Source of the DNA: Dimargaris cristalligena
Lineage: Eukaryota > Kickxellomycota > Dimargaritomycetes > Dimargaritales > Dimargaritaceae
Direction: 5' to 3'
Length of the DNA: 29,602 bases
Assembly: GCA_027576995.1 (NCBI GenBank)
Contig: JANBQC010000346.1
Location: 1-29,602, forward strand
The translations under genes and the position numbers were made by a program. The notes under the pieces were generated by a model. That model saw nothing but the letters and a program-made list of their open reading frames with translations, was not told the origin of the DNA and made no database searches. Position 1 is the first letter of the stretch, and each line of letters starts with the position of its first letter. Of this stretch, positions 10,626 through 21,274 are shown one piece after another.

Positions 10626-12086
10626 CCCACCTACATACAAGCATATATCCTCATACATATAAACATATAGGCCCGTCATGTTCGGCATTAACTTGACCCC
10701 AGAGGTAGGTCAATTCAATGCATTTCCGGTAGCTTGACATATAGATAACCCACCCCCCACATGTCCCCCTCTCGCCGACTCCTGTACCCTAGGCCACATC
10801 TCCTACCATTATTACCCCATGACAAGACCACCCTATGCCTACCTTATGGGGAACCTATCATACTAAACTAACCCATATCGCCAAGTCGGGCCACCCCACC
10901 CATCACGACTATAATTATATATGGCTTAATTTTGGACCATAATGATACTATACTGCCTCTCTCCCCTTAGCAACAGGCCGTTATTAGTCGGTACGTGGGC
11001 CGCTCTTGGGGTGGTGCTATAATACTGGCGGGCATCGGATACGGCTTAGGTAATTTACATTAAATTATACCAATCGCATTGGGCTAAAATGTCCCTCGAG
11101 GATTACTACGGAGGAGGGGTGGGCATCACGTACACGAGAGACCCCCCCCCGCTCCCATATATGTTAAGATTAATCTAAATAATTTCTCAAAATAGAATGC
11201 CTCTAACGATTACCTTAAATCTGGTTTGGTTTATCTTCATTTTATCCCTTAGCCCAGGTACTGGGCTCGCCAAAGGATACCCCAGGTAAATTAGATACCA
11301 ATTCCAATTCCAACTCCCACCCCAAACCCGAATCTCAGTAAGCTGATGGGAAACCGAAGATTCGCCGATACGGACTGATAATGGCGAGTTATCGCAATGG
11401 ACCCTTGCATCTCTATAAAGAAAAATAAACCGCGCGCCTTTCTTTTATTAGAGCACACGAGATCGATGAAATCCCTCGCTTACTGAGACCATGAACAATT
11501 CAATCATTTACCGCTATTGATCAACAACGCCACGTGGCAATGTATTGCTAGAGTGGCGTATAATAGATACTTGAAGTTTATATATATATCAAAATAAGGT
11601 TCGTGTGTCTAATCTGTAATTCACGACAATTAAAAACTAAAATAAAGTAAAAAGCATGGATCGGAGTCAGACGCGACTTGGACCATCCCAGTGGGTCAGT
11701 AGATATATAAAAAAATAGGGAGGGGGGGGTGCGTGTGGCAATCATCTTTCCCACTAGTGAAAAAAAAAAGCCAGTGATATGAGGAAAAAAGGAATGGGGG
11801 ATAGAATATCTACACAATGAGCATATCAAAAGGAATGGCCAACACCTATTCTACCGCCTGGTCTAATTCCCGTACGAAAGGGGAAAGAGGCGGAGTGAGA
11901 AGAGAGCTGGAGGGGGTGCAGAGACGGAGGGCATATAGTACGCCAACCAGTTTAGGAAGGGTGAAAACCTCTGAAGCGAAATTAGCCTGGAGAGATTAAC
12001 AAAAATAATAAAACGTGAAACAAGGAATACAAGAGATAGGGCATTCATCATTTTTCCGTGAATAATAATACCACTTTCCTTTCGCC

Positions 12087-14347
12087 TTAACGACCCCGGC
12101 GTTCCAGAATGTCGTAAAATGTGAAAGTGACGGTCGCGATAGCCGTCAACAGCAGGAGGTTCTTGGGGACAATCCCGTACAAATTCTGGATACACGTGGA
12201 CACCACGCAAACCGCCGAAGCGGACCACGAGCCGGTGTGGGTGGTGCAGCAGCCGGACAGGGGTAGCAGGTACAGAGGGTGGGCCGCTTGGGCCTGGGCG
12301 ACCGTCAGTCCGCCTCCCCCCCACTGGCTGCCGGGTACCGGGGTAGTGGTGGGTATAGCAGCATCCATGGGGGGCTGGGCCAAATGGGGGTTGCTGAGGA
12401 TGGATGTCTGGGGGTCACCACCGAACAGGAAGATCAGGGCAAACCGAGCGAGGGCGAAACTGAGGGGGTGGACGGAGAAAACGGAGGGTTGGTCCGCGCC
12501 CCAGTGATTGCTGACCAGGGGGGAGGTGGTGGTGTTTCGCGAACTTCGCAAATTATACAAGTCCCCTCCCCGGCGGTGGGAGGCGGAGGGGGTGGCCGGG
12601 ACACTGAAACTAGCCTCGGCGGATTCGGCGGCGGGACGGAGGAGCACGGACAGAACGTAGGGTACTGCCGTAAGCAGCAGCAGCCACGATAGGAACATGG
12701 CCCATAGGGGAGAGAAGTGGGTCAGGACGGTCCAATCGGGCACCCAGACGATCCGCTCATCCATAACTTGGCCAGTGGTGTAGAATTTCCAAGGCCCCAG
12801 GGACACGGCCCGCAGGGGCGTACACTGCACCAGGAGTACGAATAATTCAATACCTAGACACAGGGCCAGGAGACCCCGGGGGGTCGAAAACCGGCGCTGG
12901 ACCTGACGGATATGGTTCTTGAGGGAGAAATCACGGGCCATGGCACAATAGGTCGACACGGGCGTTTCGGTGAGGTGTCGCAGGCGCTCGGTAGTGGCCG
13001 ACAACACCCGTTGGGCGGCCTGGTCCATGGGACTGGACCAATTATTACCGCTAATAAGGCTTTGGGTGGTAGAGAGGAGGTCCCCCTCCTTGGCTCCAGT
13101 TCCCGCTTCAGGTTCGGTCTCGCGGGACAGACTGGCACTGCGCGAGCGATTCCGAACTCGTTCGCCAATAGTTTGCGGCGTATCCTCGGTCAGCGGTTTA
13201 TCCATCAGCATAGGCTGGATAGTTTCGGCGACATCAGCAGCGGCGGCCGTCAGGCTATCGCGAAACTGGGATGCACTACGTTTCGCGGAGCCCAGCACTT
13301 CGGACAGCTGTTTAGGGGTGGGGGAGAGATCCAGGGACGACTCGATGTGTTCGGACACCACGGCACTGGCTTCGGAAATCTTGTTCGCCACTCGATCCCG
13401 CAATTGGCGCATTTGGGACAGTGGGGTGTCCGGGGCTTGTTCGCCGGTCCCTAGTTTAGGGGGTGGGGTGGCGGATCTTGCGAGAGCCTTGGGGCTTCCC
13501 CCGTATGTGGAGCGGGATGGAGAACCACCGCGGGTCTTGGAGCGTGACCGGGTGGTACGAGTGCGGCTGACCGTATTTGGTGCGGACTCTTCTTCGTATT
13601 CGATACTCAGTTCATCCAGCAGCCATTCATTGTCTTCGATAAATCGGCTGGAAGATGTTTAGTTAAATGGAGTTGAGGATAAGCGTCCGAAATTGAGACC
13701 AAGGGCGCGGTGGAATAGAAGTAGGGGTAAATATGATAGCCATGTATAAAAAGTGCGGAGGGTTAGAAAACCCCTTTAAGCTGCCTATTTAACAATAATT
13801 AAAGTGTGTGCAACATCGAAGCGGAGTTTTAAACGGTTTTGAATGAGCCAGTATAACCTACCGTACACGGGACTCGATTTCGGTGCGGTAACCAACAGTA
13901 TCCAAGCCCAGCCGCTCTGCCAACTCTAGGGTTAAAAAGACGTAGGATTCGGTGTACATGAAAGGGAAAGAGTAGGACGGAGTTAGGATTGATTTAGAAC
14001 GGTTTCCGATTAAGACAGCGTCTACCCGGGGAAGCTACCATCGATTTAGCACTATTGGAAGTCGATCGATAATAAGGTTCTCTCCCAGCGAGCCCCATTG
14101 ATCACTTGGGACAGGGTCGCACAGCCCGACGAAGTGCGATCATACGGCACATGTAAGCAAGCTTGAAATGTATTTAAGAAGGTACAGAAAGTAACCAACC
14201 GGTCGGGTGGGGCCTTGCCACCATACTTGAGTTACTAGATTCATTAGGGGTTTTTTATGCTGTAGGGACCAGTTCCTTACCTTTAAGGCCCTTCTTCGAG
14301 TAGGCCTTTAAACGTGGGGTTTTGGGGAGAGCTACTTTGTTACTCAT
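12087..14347 (-). CDS. SAP-like N-terminus, four-pass membrane protein
   Basis: Three exons on the minus strand encode 563 residues: 14347-14281, 13925-13862 and 13647-12087. The introns (355 and 214 nt) begin GTAAGG and GTAGGT and end CTAG and CCAG, and all phases fit. Residues about 10-50 form a helical, SAP-like motif (LKAYSKKGLKELAERLGL, then GYRTEIESRVRRF). An Arg/Ser-rich basic stretch follows (about 65-110), then an amphipathic region. Predicted membrane segments lie at about 301-320, 354-380, 434-452 and 539-556, and the C-terminus is ERRGR. A DNA- or chromatin-binding-type N-terminus on a membrane protein suggests a nuclear-envelope or ER location, but that is inference. No named family is recognised. 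The large final exon alone gives a truncated model starting at Met123; the upstream exons are supported by phase and by the continuity of the motif across both junctions. Confidence 0.82.
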
Positions 14348-14560
14348 GGTGGAGGCGGATGTAAGCGAAATGAATCGACTGGAATATAATGGAATGGAAT
14401 GGAATAAAAGGAGGATGTTCGCAGCAGAAATGGGGAAGCGGATAGTGAAGATAAATGATAGAAAAGGATAGGCAGCGGTTAAAGGAGGGGAGGGAATAGA
14501 ACAGGGGCAGTGTGTGTTGGACTATTTAGCCAGGAGAAAGAAAGAGGAAAGCAAGAATCG
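14348..14560 (-). promoter_or_regulatory. Upstream region of the SAP-like membrane protein gene
   Basis: The minus strand is pyrimidine-rich for roughly 200 nt before the ATG, as at the other genes here. A GGAAT-type pentamer repeat at 14381-14405 (ATTCC on the sense strand) runs directly into TTTTATTCC-like sequence. No experimentally known site is recognisable. Confidence 0.35.
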
Positions 14561-14787
14561 CCAACCCAAAAAGAACCAAGCAGAAGCCACGCCAGTTAAT
14601 GCAACTCCGAAGCGACGCGTGTAGAGGGCCAGGGTTAGAAGCAGCACCCGGACGCGTTGGCTAATGCACCGTTTCTAACCTAACAACGGGTCCCTGGGTG
14701 TTTCACTTATTTTTGGGGTGAAAGCCGGAATTCACTCCTTTTTCCATACTGCACATTCACCATCAATGGCCTTCTCGCATCTTACAC

Positions 14788-14934
14788 TGTGAAGCAGATA
14801 ATGAATAGTGAAAAAAGAGCTGTGAAGCAGATAATGAATAGTAAAAAAAGAGCTGTGAAGCAGATAATGAATAGTAAAAAAAGAGGCAGGCCACTGCTAA
14901 GAAAGAGGGGGCAAACCACTGCCAAGAAAGAGGG
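14788..14934. repeat. 33-bp tandem repeat x3 followed by 25-bp repeat x2
   Basis: Units of 33 bp begin TGTGAAGCAGATAATGAATA at 14788, 14821 and 14854. They differ by one G/A and by the last base. The array passes directly into two 25-bp units (14885-14909 and 14910-14934) sharing CCACTG and AAGAAAGAGGG. The unit of 11 codons keeps a frame open on both strands, but there is no ATG at the start of either frame and no sign of a gene. It is a minisatellite between the SAP-like gene and the SOSS-B gene. Confidence 0.9.
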
Positions 14935-15668
14935 AGGCAGCGGATTCCACCCTCCTTCCAGATGTCCTCCGGAACGCGCCTCAGCCCCCCCATCTTGACC
15001 ATCCACCGCCCCTTTCATAATTTAGCTGGCCCATTAAGGGGCAATGGCTCTCGTATATTGACTTAATCCTCCAGCCCCTTTCCGAAAAGAATGGTCCATT
15101 ATTTAAGAAAAAAAGCTTAAGAAAGAGCAAGGGGAGGCTGCCACTTTTTCCATTGAATTATACCACCCGTCATATGATGTAGCACAGACATCCCCCAGTC
15201 TTAACCAGAAGTGGTATTCTGTATTACATGGTCCCGGTCAGTAATATAACCAACGAAAGTGGTAGAGTGGTCCTTTACAATGTATTTTCCAGGGCATCTG
15301 TATGGGCTGTGTAACCCCCAACCAAGTACATTTCTACCCCAACGTCTGTCAGCGTATTCATTAAAAAATGTGGACCGTCAGGACATACTGAAACCAAACG
15401 GACATTCCCTAAACAAGCCGACCGGTAGGTTTACCACCTGATCCATAAAACCAAATCAAACATTCGCGAAGCACGGCTCTTTCATTATATACATACGTGT
15501 GGTTATTAATAGTTCCCTGTATCTGAAGAAACGGTTAGTTAGGTGCTCGAGGAGTCATATTTCCAAAAGAGACAAACCCCTACTAATTATACATTTAAAA
15601 AACTTTACCCAGGCCCCTTGCCCTGGTTAAGCGCGGATTTGGACCATTTCACCCTAATTGCTATTGGT
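14935..15668. other. Intergenic region, nothing recognised
   Basis: This lies upstream of the SAP-like gene and downstream of the SOSS-B stop codon; both are on the minus strand. Open frames are short and lack domains. I see no RNA gene or mobile element. Confidence 0.6.
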
Positions 15669-16251
15669 CTATGCAGCAGGGGGTAGTACGGGGCGTAGCG
15701 GGCCAGGCTGATCGGGGTCTGATGTCCACTGGAACGTACTCATATTGGGTCGTTCGACATATTGCTTGGTGTGTTCCCCTACCCGCTTGACCGATCCGTA
15801 CTTGAGTACCGTTAGTTGCAACGAGCCCTTGAAAAGGCGTGCCTCGCCGCCCGTAATATGGACAATATCGCCTACCCGGAAATGTTCCCCCATTTCGCCC
15901 CAGAGGGACATTAAAATAGACCCGGTGGTATCGGCGACTAAAAAGGTATAAATCTTCATCTTATCCCGGGTAATAACGGGTTCGTGGGCTAGAGGGACAC
16001 ACGCATATAGGCAGGTTTAGATAAATAGAGATGTCCCGTTGCGGTAGGTAAATTGATTGGCCATTAATAAAGTGCGCGATGATGTAGGAGGGTTGTGGAC
16101 CTCAGTGGAGGAAGGGGGGACTCGGAGGATAACGGAAGGGTTACTACTTACGCACTTCAATGATGATGACCTCGCATTCGAACCCCCGGAGCATAGGGCG
16201 TAAATCGCCCACGGGAATAGTCCGAGGTCCGCCGCCCGAAAAGCCCGACAT
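15669..16251 (-). CDS. SOSS complex subunit B-like ssDNA-binding protein (OB fold)
   Basis: Two exons, 16251-16152 and 15988-15669, are joined across a 163-nt intron (GTAAGT...CTAG) in matching phase. They encode 139 residues. Residues about 13-110 match the single OB fold of the metazoan hSSB1/hSSB2 (NABP) proteins: a lead GDLRPMLRGFECEVIIIEV, then VADTTGSILMSLW, GDIVHITGGEARLFKGSLQL and a YVERPNMS end. Members bind single-stranded DNA in the nucleus and act in double-strand break repair and with Integrator-linked SOSS complexes. Trp63 and Phe86 align with the ssDNA-stacking Trp and Phe of hSSB1; the positions of two other aromatic contacts appear to be Glu82 and Thr93. The long Gly/Pro tail of the human proteins is missing: only about 25 residues follow the fold. 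A short replication-factor-type OB protein is the alternative. Confidence 0.85.
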
Positions 16252-16985
16252 ATTAGGTGTGTTGGTGGAAGGTGTGCCGCGGGTGTAACGTCGTCTACCG
16301 TGTGTCAGTAGAAGGCACGGTTACGACTGGAGAGATTCGTTAGGTTAGTGGAAATGAAGACGGGAATGGACCGACTGACCCGTATGAAAGCAATGGGGAA
16401 GAAAAGATTGGGAGGGAATGGGTGGAGAGTTTGTGAAAGAGGAAGGCGAGAACAGTAGCATATAGTCACCGCCCCCTTTCCCTTCTTCCCTTAGCCAGTT
16501 GTTGTTAGTGGGCATATACTGAAGTGGACTATTGGGGTTACTGAGGCTGCAAAAGCCCTGCCTAAAATAACAACCACCTCCAAAACTTGACTGTCTCCTC
16601 CAATCGCCCTGTTTGGGGTGCTTATCTAAAAAAATATCCCGCTGCATATATGGATAGCATAGCATATATGGCTGCCACCAAAGAAGAGTCTATTTTTGAC
16701 TGCAGTCGGGTTGCTCCCTTACCACAGTATAACGTCTCTTCTCCACTCTGTCTTTTTATATCCCCTTTTGATATTCTTTCTGTGCAACCGACCCCTCTTT
16801 CATTCACGCGAAGTCTCCGCCGAAAAACCCACCTCATTCGCCCCGTTGTCCGAGTCATCTGTCCATCCGACACTCTAGCGACCTACCCACCCCCATCCAA
16901 CCCCACTTAGCGCCAGTCCGTCGCTCAGTGGTTGTTGGCCTCGAGGCCGCCGGTATTGCGTATACCCTCTCTCTCACTCGCTACC
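16252..16985. promoter_or_regulatory. Divergent promoter region, SOSS-B/muniscin
   Basis: These 734 nt separate two start codons read in opposite directions. The left part is purine-rich on the + strand (pyrimidine-rich sense strand for SOSS-B) up to about 16470. The right part, from about 16720, is C/T-rich on the + strand towards the muniscin ATG. Between them lie two copies of GCATATATGG (16644-16653 and 16662-16671), each containing the palindrome CATATATG, 18 bp apart. Short ORFs here have no domain and are probably spurious. Confidence 0.45.
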
Positions 16986-19900
16986 ATGGTCTACGTCAAC
17001 CAGTTTCTCGTAGGTGTCCCGTTGCTTAAAAAAATATTTCGGATTCCTCTCGGTTCGAATGGAGCCGGGTTTGTGTTATGCTGGGTCGGCCCACAACCCC
17101 ATTTACACTATATGCAGCCAGCCCCACCTCCCCGGCTATATTGTGTTACTAATAATATCACCATGCCTCTCATTAATGGATTATCTTAATTAATCTACCG
17201 TAGGGCGAGCATCCCCAGCTTACGTTCAACGCCCTCTCTAACCGAATTCGCCGAGCCACCACACTCAATCTCGACTTGGCCGATTATTTCCGGGAAAGGT
17301 TCGTGATTTCTTACCCCTCCTTAGCAGCTTGTTTTAGACTGCCATCGGCATCTCCCATATTCATGCTCCGCTAAAGGTATATAGGGCGTATACCATGATT
17401 CACCATCAGTAAGGGATACTGGTCGGACAATCGATCAAGCGACGCGCTGCTGGGCAGTCTTGCTAATGTGGCGTCAATTAATGCTCTCAAGTACAGCAAC
17501 CCCTCCTTTTTCGTTACCAAATAATATGGCTGCCGCCCCCGATCATTCCTAACCACGACTCGAGATTTATTGATACCTTTCCGCTTTATATATCCCAGAG
17601 CCAGTATCGAAGAAGCCCACGTTAAGCAATTACAGAAACTAAACCGTAAGGTTTTTATCTCGGACCCCTCATTCCTTGGGTAAGATTAGTCATCGCCATG
17701 CATCTATTTTATACAAATCAGTCGCGAGCCCTTGTCTTAAGTCACTGTTGTTCTCCAAAGTATTTAGATACTAGGTATGTGGTTATAAACAGGTGACGGT
17801 TCCCTTGTTCCATTACCGTCTTTCTTAACTAACCATTACAATCCACCTTATTTTTTTTGTTGCCATCGGTTCTCTGAACTACGCCTAATCTATAGCCAAT
17901 TAGAGCCCTTATGGACCGCCCTCTACGATGAGGTTCAGGCCAGCATTGAGCTACATGCGGAGGTGGCCTTTAAGATCGCCGAGCACATTGAAAAACCACT
18001 GCGGGAGCGTATGAACGAGGACAAAAACTGGCAGGTTCTCAAGAAGGTAAATTACTCTGACATCTCGTGTATTCACTCTCCGAAAAAGAAACAGTCGATT
18101 GATTATTAAACCGGTGGTTCCATCGATTGCTGTCTGCCAAAGGTTCCGTATATTAAGCTCTCGTACCTCTAACCCCCCTATCTCCGTATACCTAACCTAC
18201 CCCCCCCCTTAATCTGCGCTGTTACATCCACTTGCTGCCTCCAGGCCCAGATCGGGATGAGTAGCGAAGTCAAAACCTTCGCTGAAAAGGACTCGAGAAT
18301 CGCCAAGCTTAAAAAAACCATCGAGGAACGCAAGTCCTCGCGTAAAGCCCACACTGCCTCCGAGAAGCTGAACAATACCGCCATGGCCTTTGAAACTAGC
18401 AAGCAGCATTGGAAGGAAAATATGCAGCCCGTAATTGAGCAATACGAATTGGTGGACCGTAGTCGGCTGGAACTTATCAAGGCCCTTGTGGCCGGGTTTG
18501 AAGACCTACAAATAGTCAAATACCGCCAGCGCACACAGGTAAATCGATGGTCTTTTTGAATAACTGTTCAATGACCCCATGGCTAGGCATTGCTATCATT
18601 TATAATTCATTGTTGTTCCCATCTTTTTGTAAAAACTGACTGGGGGAGGCCCATTGTCATTATCATGCCCTCATTAGATTGATTATCTGCCCAGTAACAG
18701 TACTAATTTCGTATTGCCAATGTGTCTATATTCTTCAAATTCCCTCTCCTATCATCCCCCATTATTAGCAAGCCGAGACTGTCAAAAACGTGGCAGCTCG
18801 AGTTGATGTCGAGGAAGACCTGCGGCAAGTGTGTCGAGATCGAAAAATACTTGCTGCCTGGGTCCCCAATCGGGCATCCCACCGGGATTCCGGGATATTC
18901 AATCTCCCACGCCGGGCCTCTCTCAAATCCAAAAGCGAGTCCCCTCTTTTCCCAGCCAGCCCCTTGCCGAGTCTGACCCTGCAGCGCGGTGTTGCCATGT
19001 CCAGTCCTCAGCCTACTCGACCCGACTCGCCCGATTTTAGGGGCAGCCCGATCTCCCAATATAGTATACCCGTGTCAAACAAACCACCTCCCCATGCCAG
19101 TCCCGTTCCGTCGACTGCCACCTTACCTGCTGCTAGGGCGACCTCATTTACCTCTATAGTGACCAACAGTGCTTTTACCGAAAACCACTACCCCCTGGGT
19201 GATACTACTGCTCCCATGGATCTCCCCGCCCAGTTTCCGGTTGCTAAAACCGAAACCACCCCGGTTAACCACAGGTCTGGTTTAGGCCTGAATGCGGAAA
19301 GTCGCGAGAGCGAGGGCCCCATATCATCCCGCTTACCTCCGTTGGTAGCCAATGTCGATAATTTCTACTCGGACGACAGTGACCAGGAGTCTACCAACAC
19401 CACCAATCAAACCCCCAAAGTCAAGTTCAGCATCAAGAGCGATCGGATTCAGGAATCGTCCGAGCAGAGCGCCCTAGCCTTATCCCGTCTTGCAGGTACC
19501 CTTCGATCATCCCCATCGGTGCGGCGACGTGGCCGGCGGGATATGACGGCGGGACTCTACGAGAAAGCCGGAGAACAGGGCAGTGCTCCTAACCTGACCC
19601 AATGGCCCGTGGCGTCCACGAGTAGTCTGTCCCTACCACCCCCTATTGGGGCGGTGTATACGTCGGCTACTTCCTCCATGTCACTGACGAGTATCGGCGT
19701 GATGTCCAATCCTAGCATGACCTCGACTCTTCGCGACGTTCCGTCGCCTTTCGGTGCCTCAGTTGCCACGTCGCCTTCTTTGTCATCCGCTGATTTACCG
19801 GGTACGCTGACCTGTCTAAGGGAAGAGGCTTTGCATGTACGGTGTTCGGCAGAGGGTGTAGAGAAGGTGATTATTACCGGTGAAATTAAACTCCGCCTGA

Positions 19901-21240
19901 CGAACGTGGGTCGGAACGATATCCGAGACCTCCCCGTCCGGTTGCATCACCGCACCTATTTGGAAAATCTGATCATTAACCCCAAGTATCTATCCCGACC
20001 CCTGGAGACTGCGTCTTCCTCTCCGGTCCCGGCTTCGTCTTCAACCGGCCCGGCCTCCGATTTGTACCACCTAACAGTCGAAGGCCCGTCCGCTGTTTCT
20101 TCTTCCTCTTCGGAACGGTTCAGTGCCACGGTTGTACTGCTTAAATACCAGGAAATTATTCCCGATCACGAAAAGGAGCGCTTTACCCCGTTACGTCTTT
20201 CGGCCATGTGGAAAAATCACGACTGGCAAACGTCGCTGTTGGTGACATACGAACCCAACCCCATGTTCGGGATTGGAATCACCCCGAGTCGGACGGAGTG
20301 GGAGTCAGTACCAGGAACCGGGGCGGGGCCGGCATCACCCGCCGATCCTACCTCCCTTACCCTACAGCAACTGAGCGTCACCGTGCCCCTGAAGGGCCAG
20401 GTCCAACAAATCATCACTAAGCCCGACGGGCGCTGGAATGCGGAAAAACAACGACTGACGTGGTTCTTGGGACCAGTGACCCCCTCCGCTGCTTCCACCG
20501 GTGCCCTATTACCGCCACCCCCGTCGCTATCGACCACGTCCGTGCCGTCATCGCCATCGTCGCCTGTATCCCCCTCGTCGCCATCATCCACCGCCACCAA
20601 GCTGCTCCTGCGGGCCCAAACCCAGATGGACTGCGCGCCCACCCCCATTTCGGTCCAATTTACGGCTCAACCGGGTCGACTTTCCCGCATTCGGTTCACC
20701 ATCGAAACCCCCACCAGCCACCGGCCCTTGGTCCTGGCGGAGCCCGAACAGACCCTCCGGGCGGGTAAATACCTGGTCATCCCACCGATGCATCCCCTTA
20801 AAATGCGACCTTCCCTGACTAACCTATCCTTCGCGAGCTTCCCCTTTCCATCCACCCCCTCGCCACCGTTACCCATCATCACCACCACCACGACCGCTAG
20901 TAGTCTGGAATTGACGGCTCCCTCCTCCCCGGTGACGAGTCCCCTGCCCCTGTCGATCATTGCATCCATTAACTCGGCCACTGCCGCTGTCGCTCTGGCA
21001 CCGACAGGTCCCGTCGGTGCCGATCAAGAAGACGGTAGTCGAAAAGGTTCGGTCAATTCCCTGACCTCTCCGGTGACCCCGGGAACAGCCACCATTGAAT
21101 CGGGCTTTCCGGATGCTCAGCTCGAATTAACGGAATCGGAAACGGGAACAGAGATGAAAACGGAGCCCACTCCTACACCTGAATTGCCACAGGGTGCCAC
21201 AGGTCTGCAAGTATGTTTGAAGGAGGAAGCACAGGCTTAA
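16986..21240 (+). CDS. Muniscin-type endocytic adaptor (F-BAR plus mu-homology domain)
   Basis: Six exons encode 1038 residues: 16986-17009, 17204-17298, 17599-17679, 17896-18046, 18245-18538 and 18769-21240. All five introns (194-300 nt) are GT-AG with consistent phases; the donor at 17299 (GTTCGT) is weak. Residues about 5-255 form an F-BAR domain: LDLADYFRERASIEEAHVKQ spans two junctions, and the helices include WTALYDEVQASIELHAEV and KTIEERKSSRKAHTASEKLN. Residues about 260-555 are a Ser/Pro-rich linker with an acidic patch (YSDDSDQES). Residues about 559-889 form the mu-homology domain, starting PGTLTCLREEALHVRC and ending AGKYLVIP, with two low-complexity inserts. A Ser/Thr/Pro-rich tail of about 150 residues follows. 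Syp1 (yeast) and FCHo (animals) proteins arrive early at clathrin-coated pits, bend membrane and select cargo. The role at the plasma membrane is inferred from this architecture, which is clear. Confidence 0.9.
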
Positions 21241-21254
21241 AAAAAAATAACTCT

Positions 21255-21274
21255 AGGTCGCCAAACTGCGACCT
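21255..21274. repeat. 7-bp perfect hairpin just after the muniscin stop codon
   Basis: AGGTCGC (21255-21261) and GCGACCT (21268-21274) pair around CAAACT. The hairpin starts 15 nt after the TAA and is followed by a T-rich run (CCTATTTTTATCTTTTTT). It is placed within the expected 3' UTR, where it could affect mRNA stability or 3' processing. It looks like a bacterial intrinsic terminator but that mechanism does not apply in a fungal nucleus. Confidence 0.7.

Larger units (their letters stand above)
9154..12086. other. Intergenic region between two convergent genes
   Basis: This is the 3' side of both the RA-PH-PH gene (+) and the SAP-like membrane protein gene (-). It is AT-rich, with homopolymer and dinucleotide runs (C10 near 9460, AT run at 10601-10625) and a perfect hairpin at 9646-9665. 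Apart from the doubtful minus-strand exon at 9738-10070, I see nothing that looks coding. Confidence 0.6.

Noticed and set aside
12121..13662. Several + frames of 100-230 residues
   Set aside because: They are antisense to the last exon of the SAP-like membrane protein gene, whose reading is supported by splice phases and membrane segments.
14788..14886. CRISPR-like array
   Set aside because: Units are contiguous without spacers and the window is from a eukaryote.
14789..14998. 69-residue Lys-rich + ORF over the tandem repeats
   Set aside because: Starts at GTG, consists of repeat units and lacks any gene-like context.
15259..15441. 60-residue + ORF in the intergenic region
   Set aside because: Short, without domain, codon bias or leader signature.
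17051..17070. GGTTCGAAT inside muniscin intron 1, resembling a tRNA B box
   Set aside because: No cloverleaf can be folded around it.
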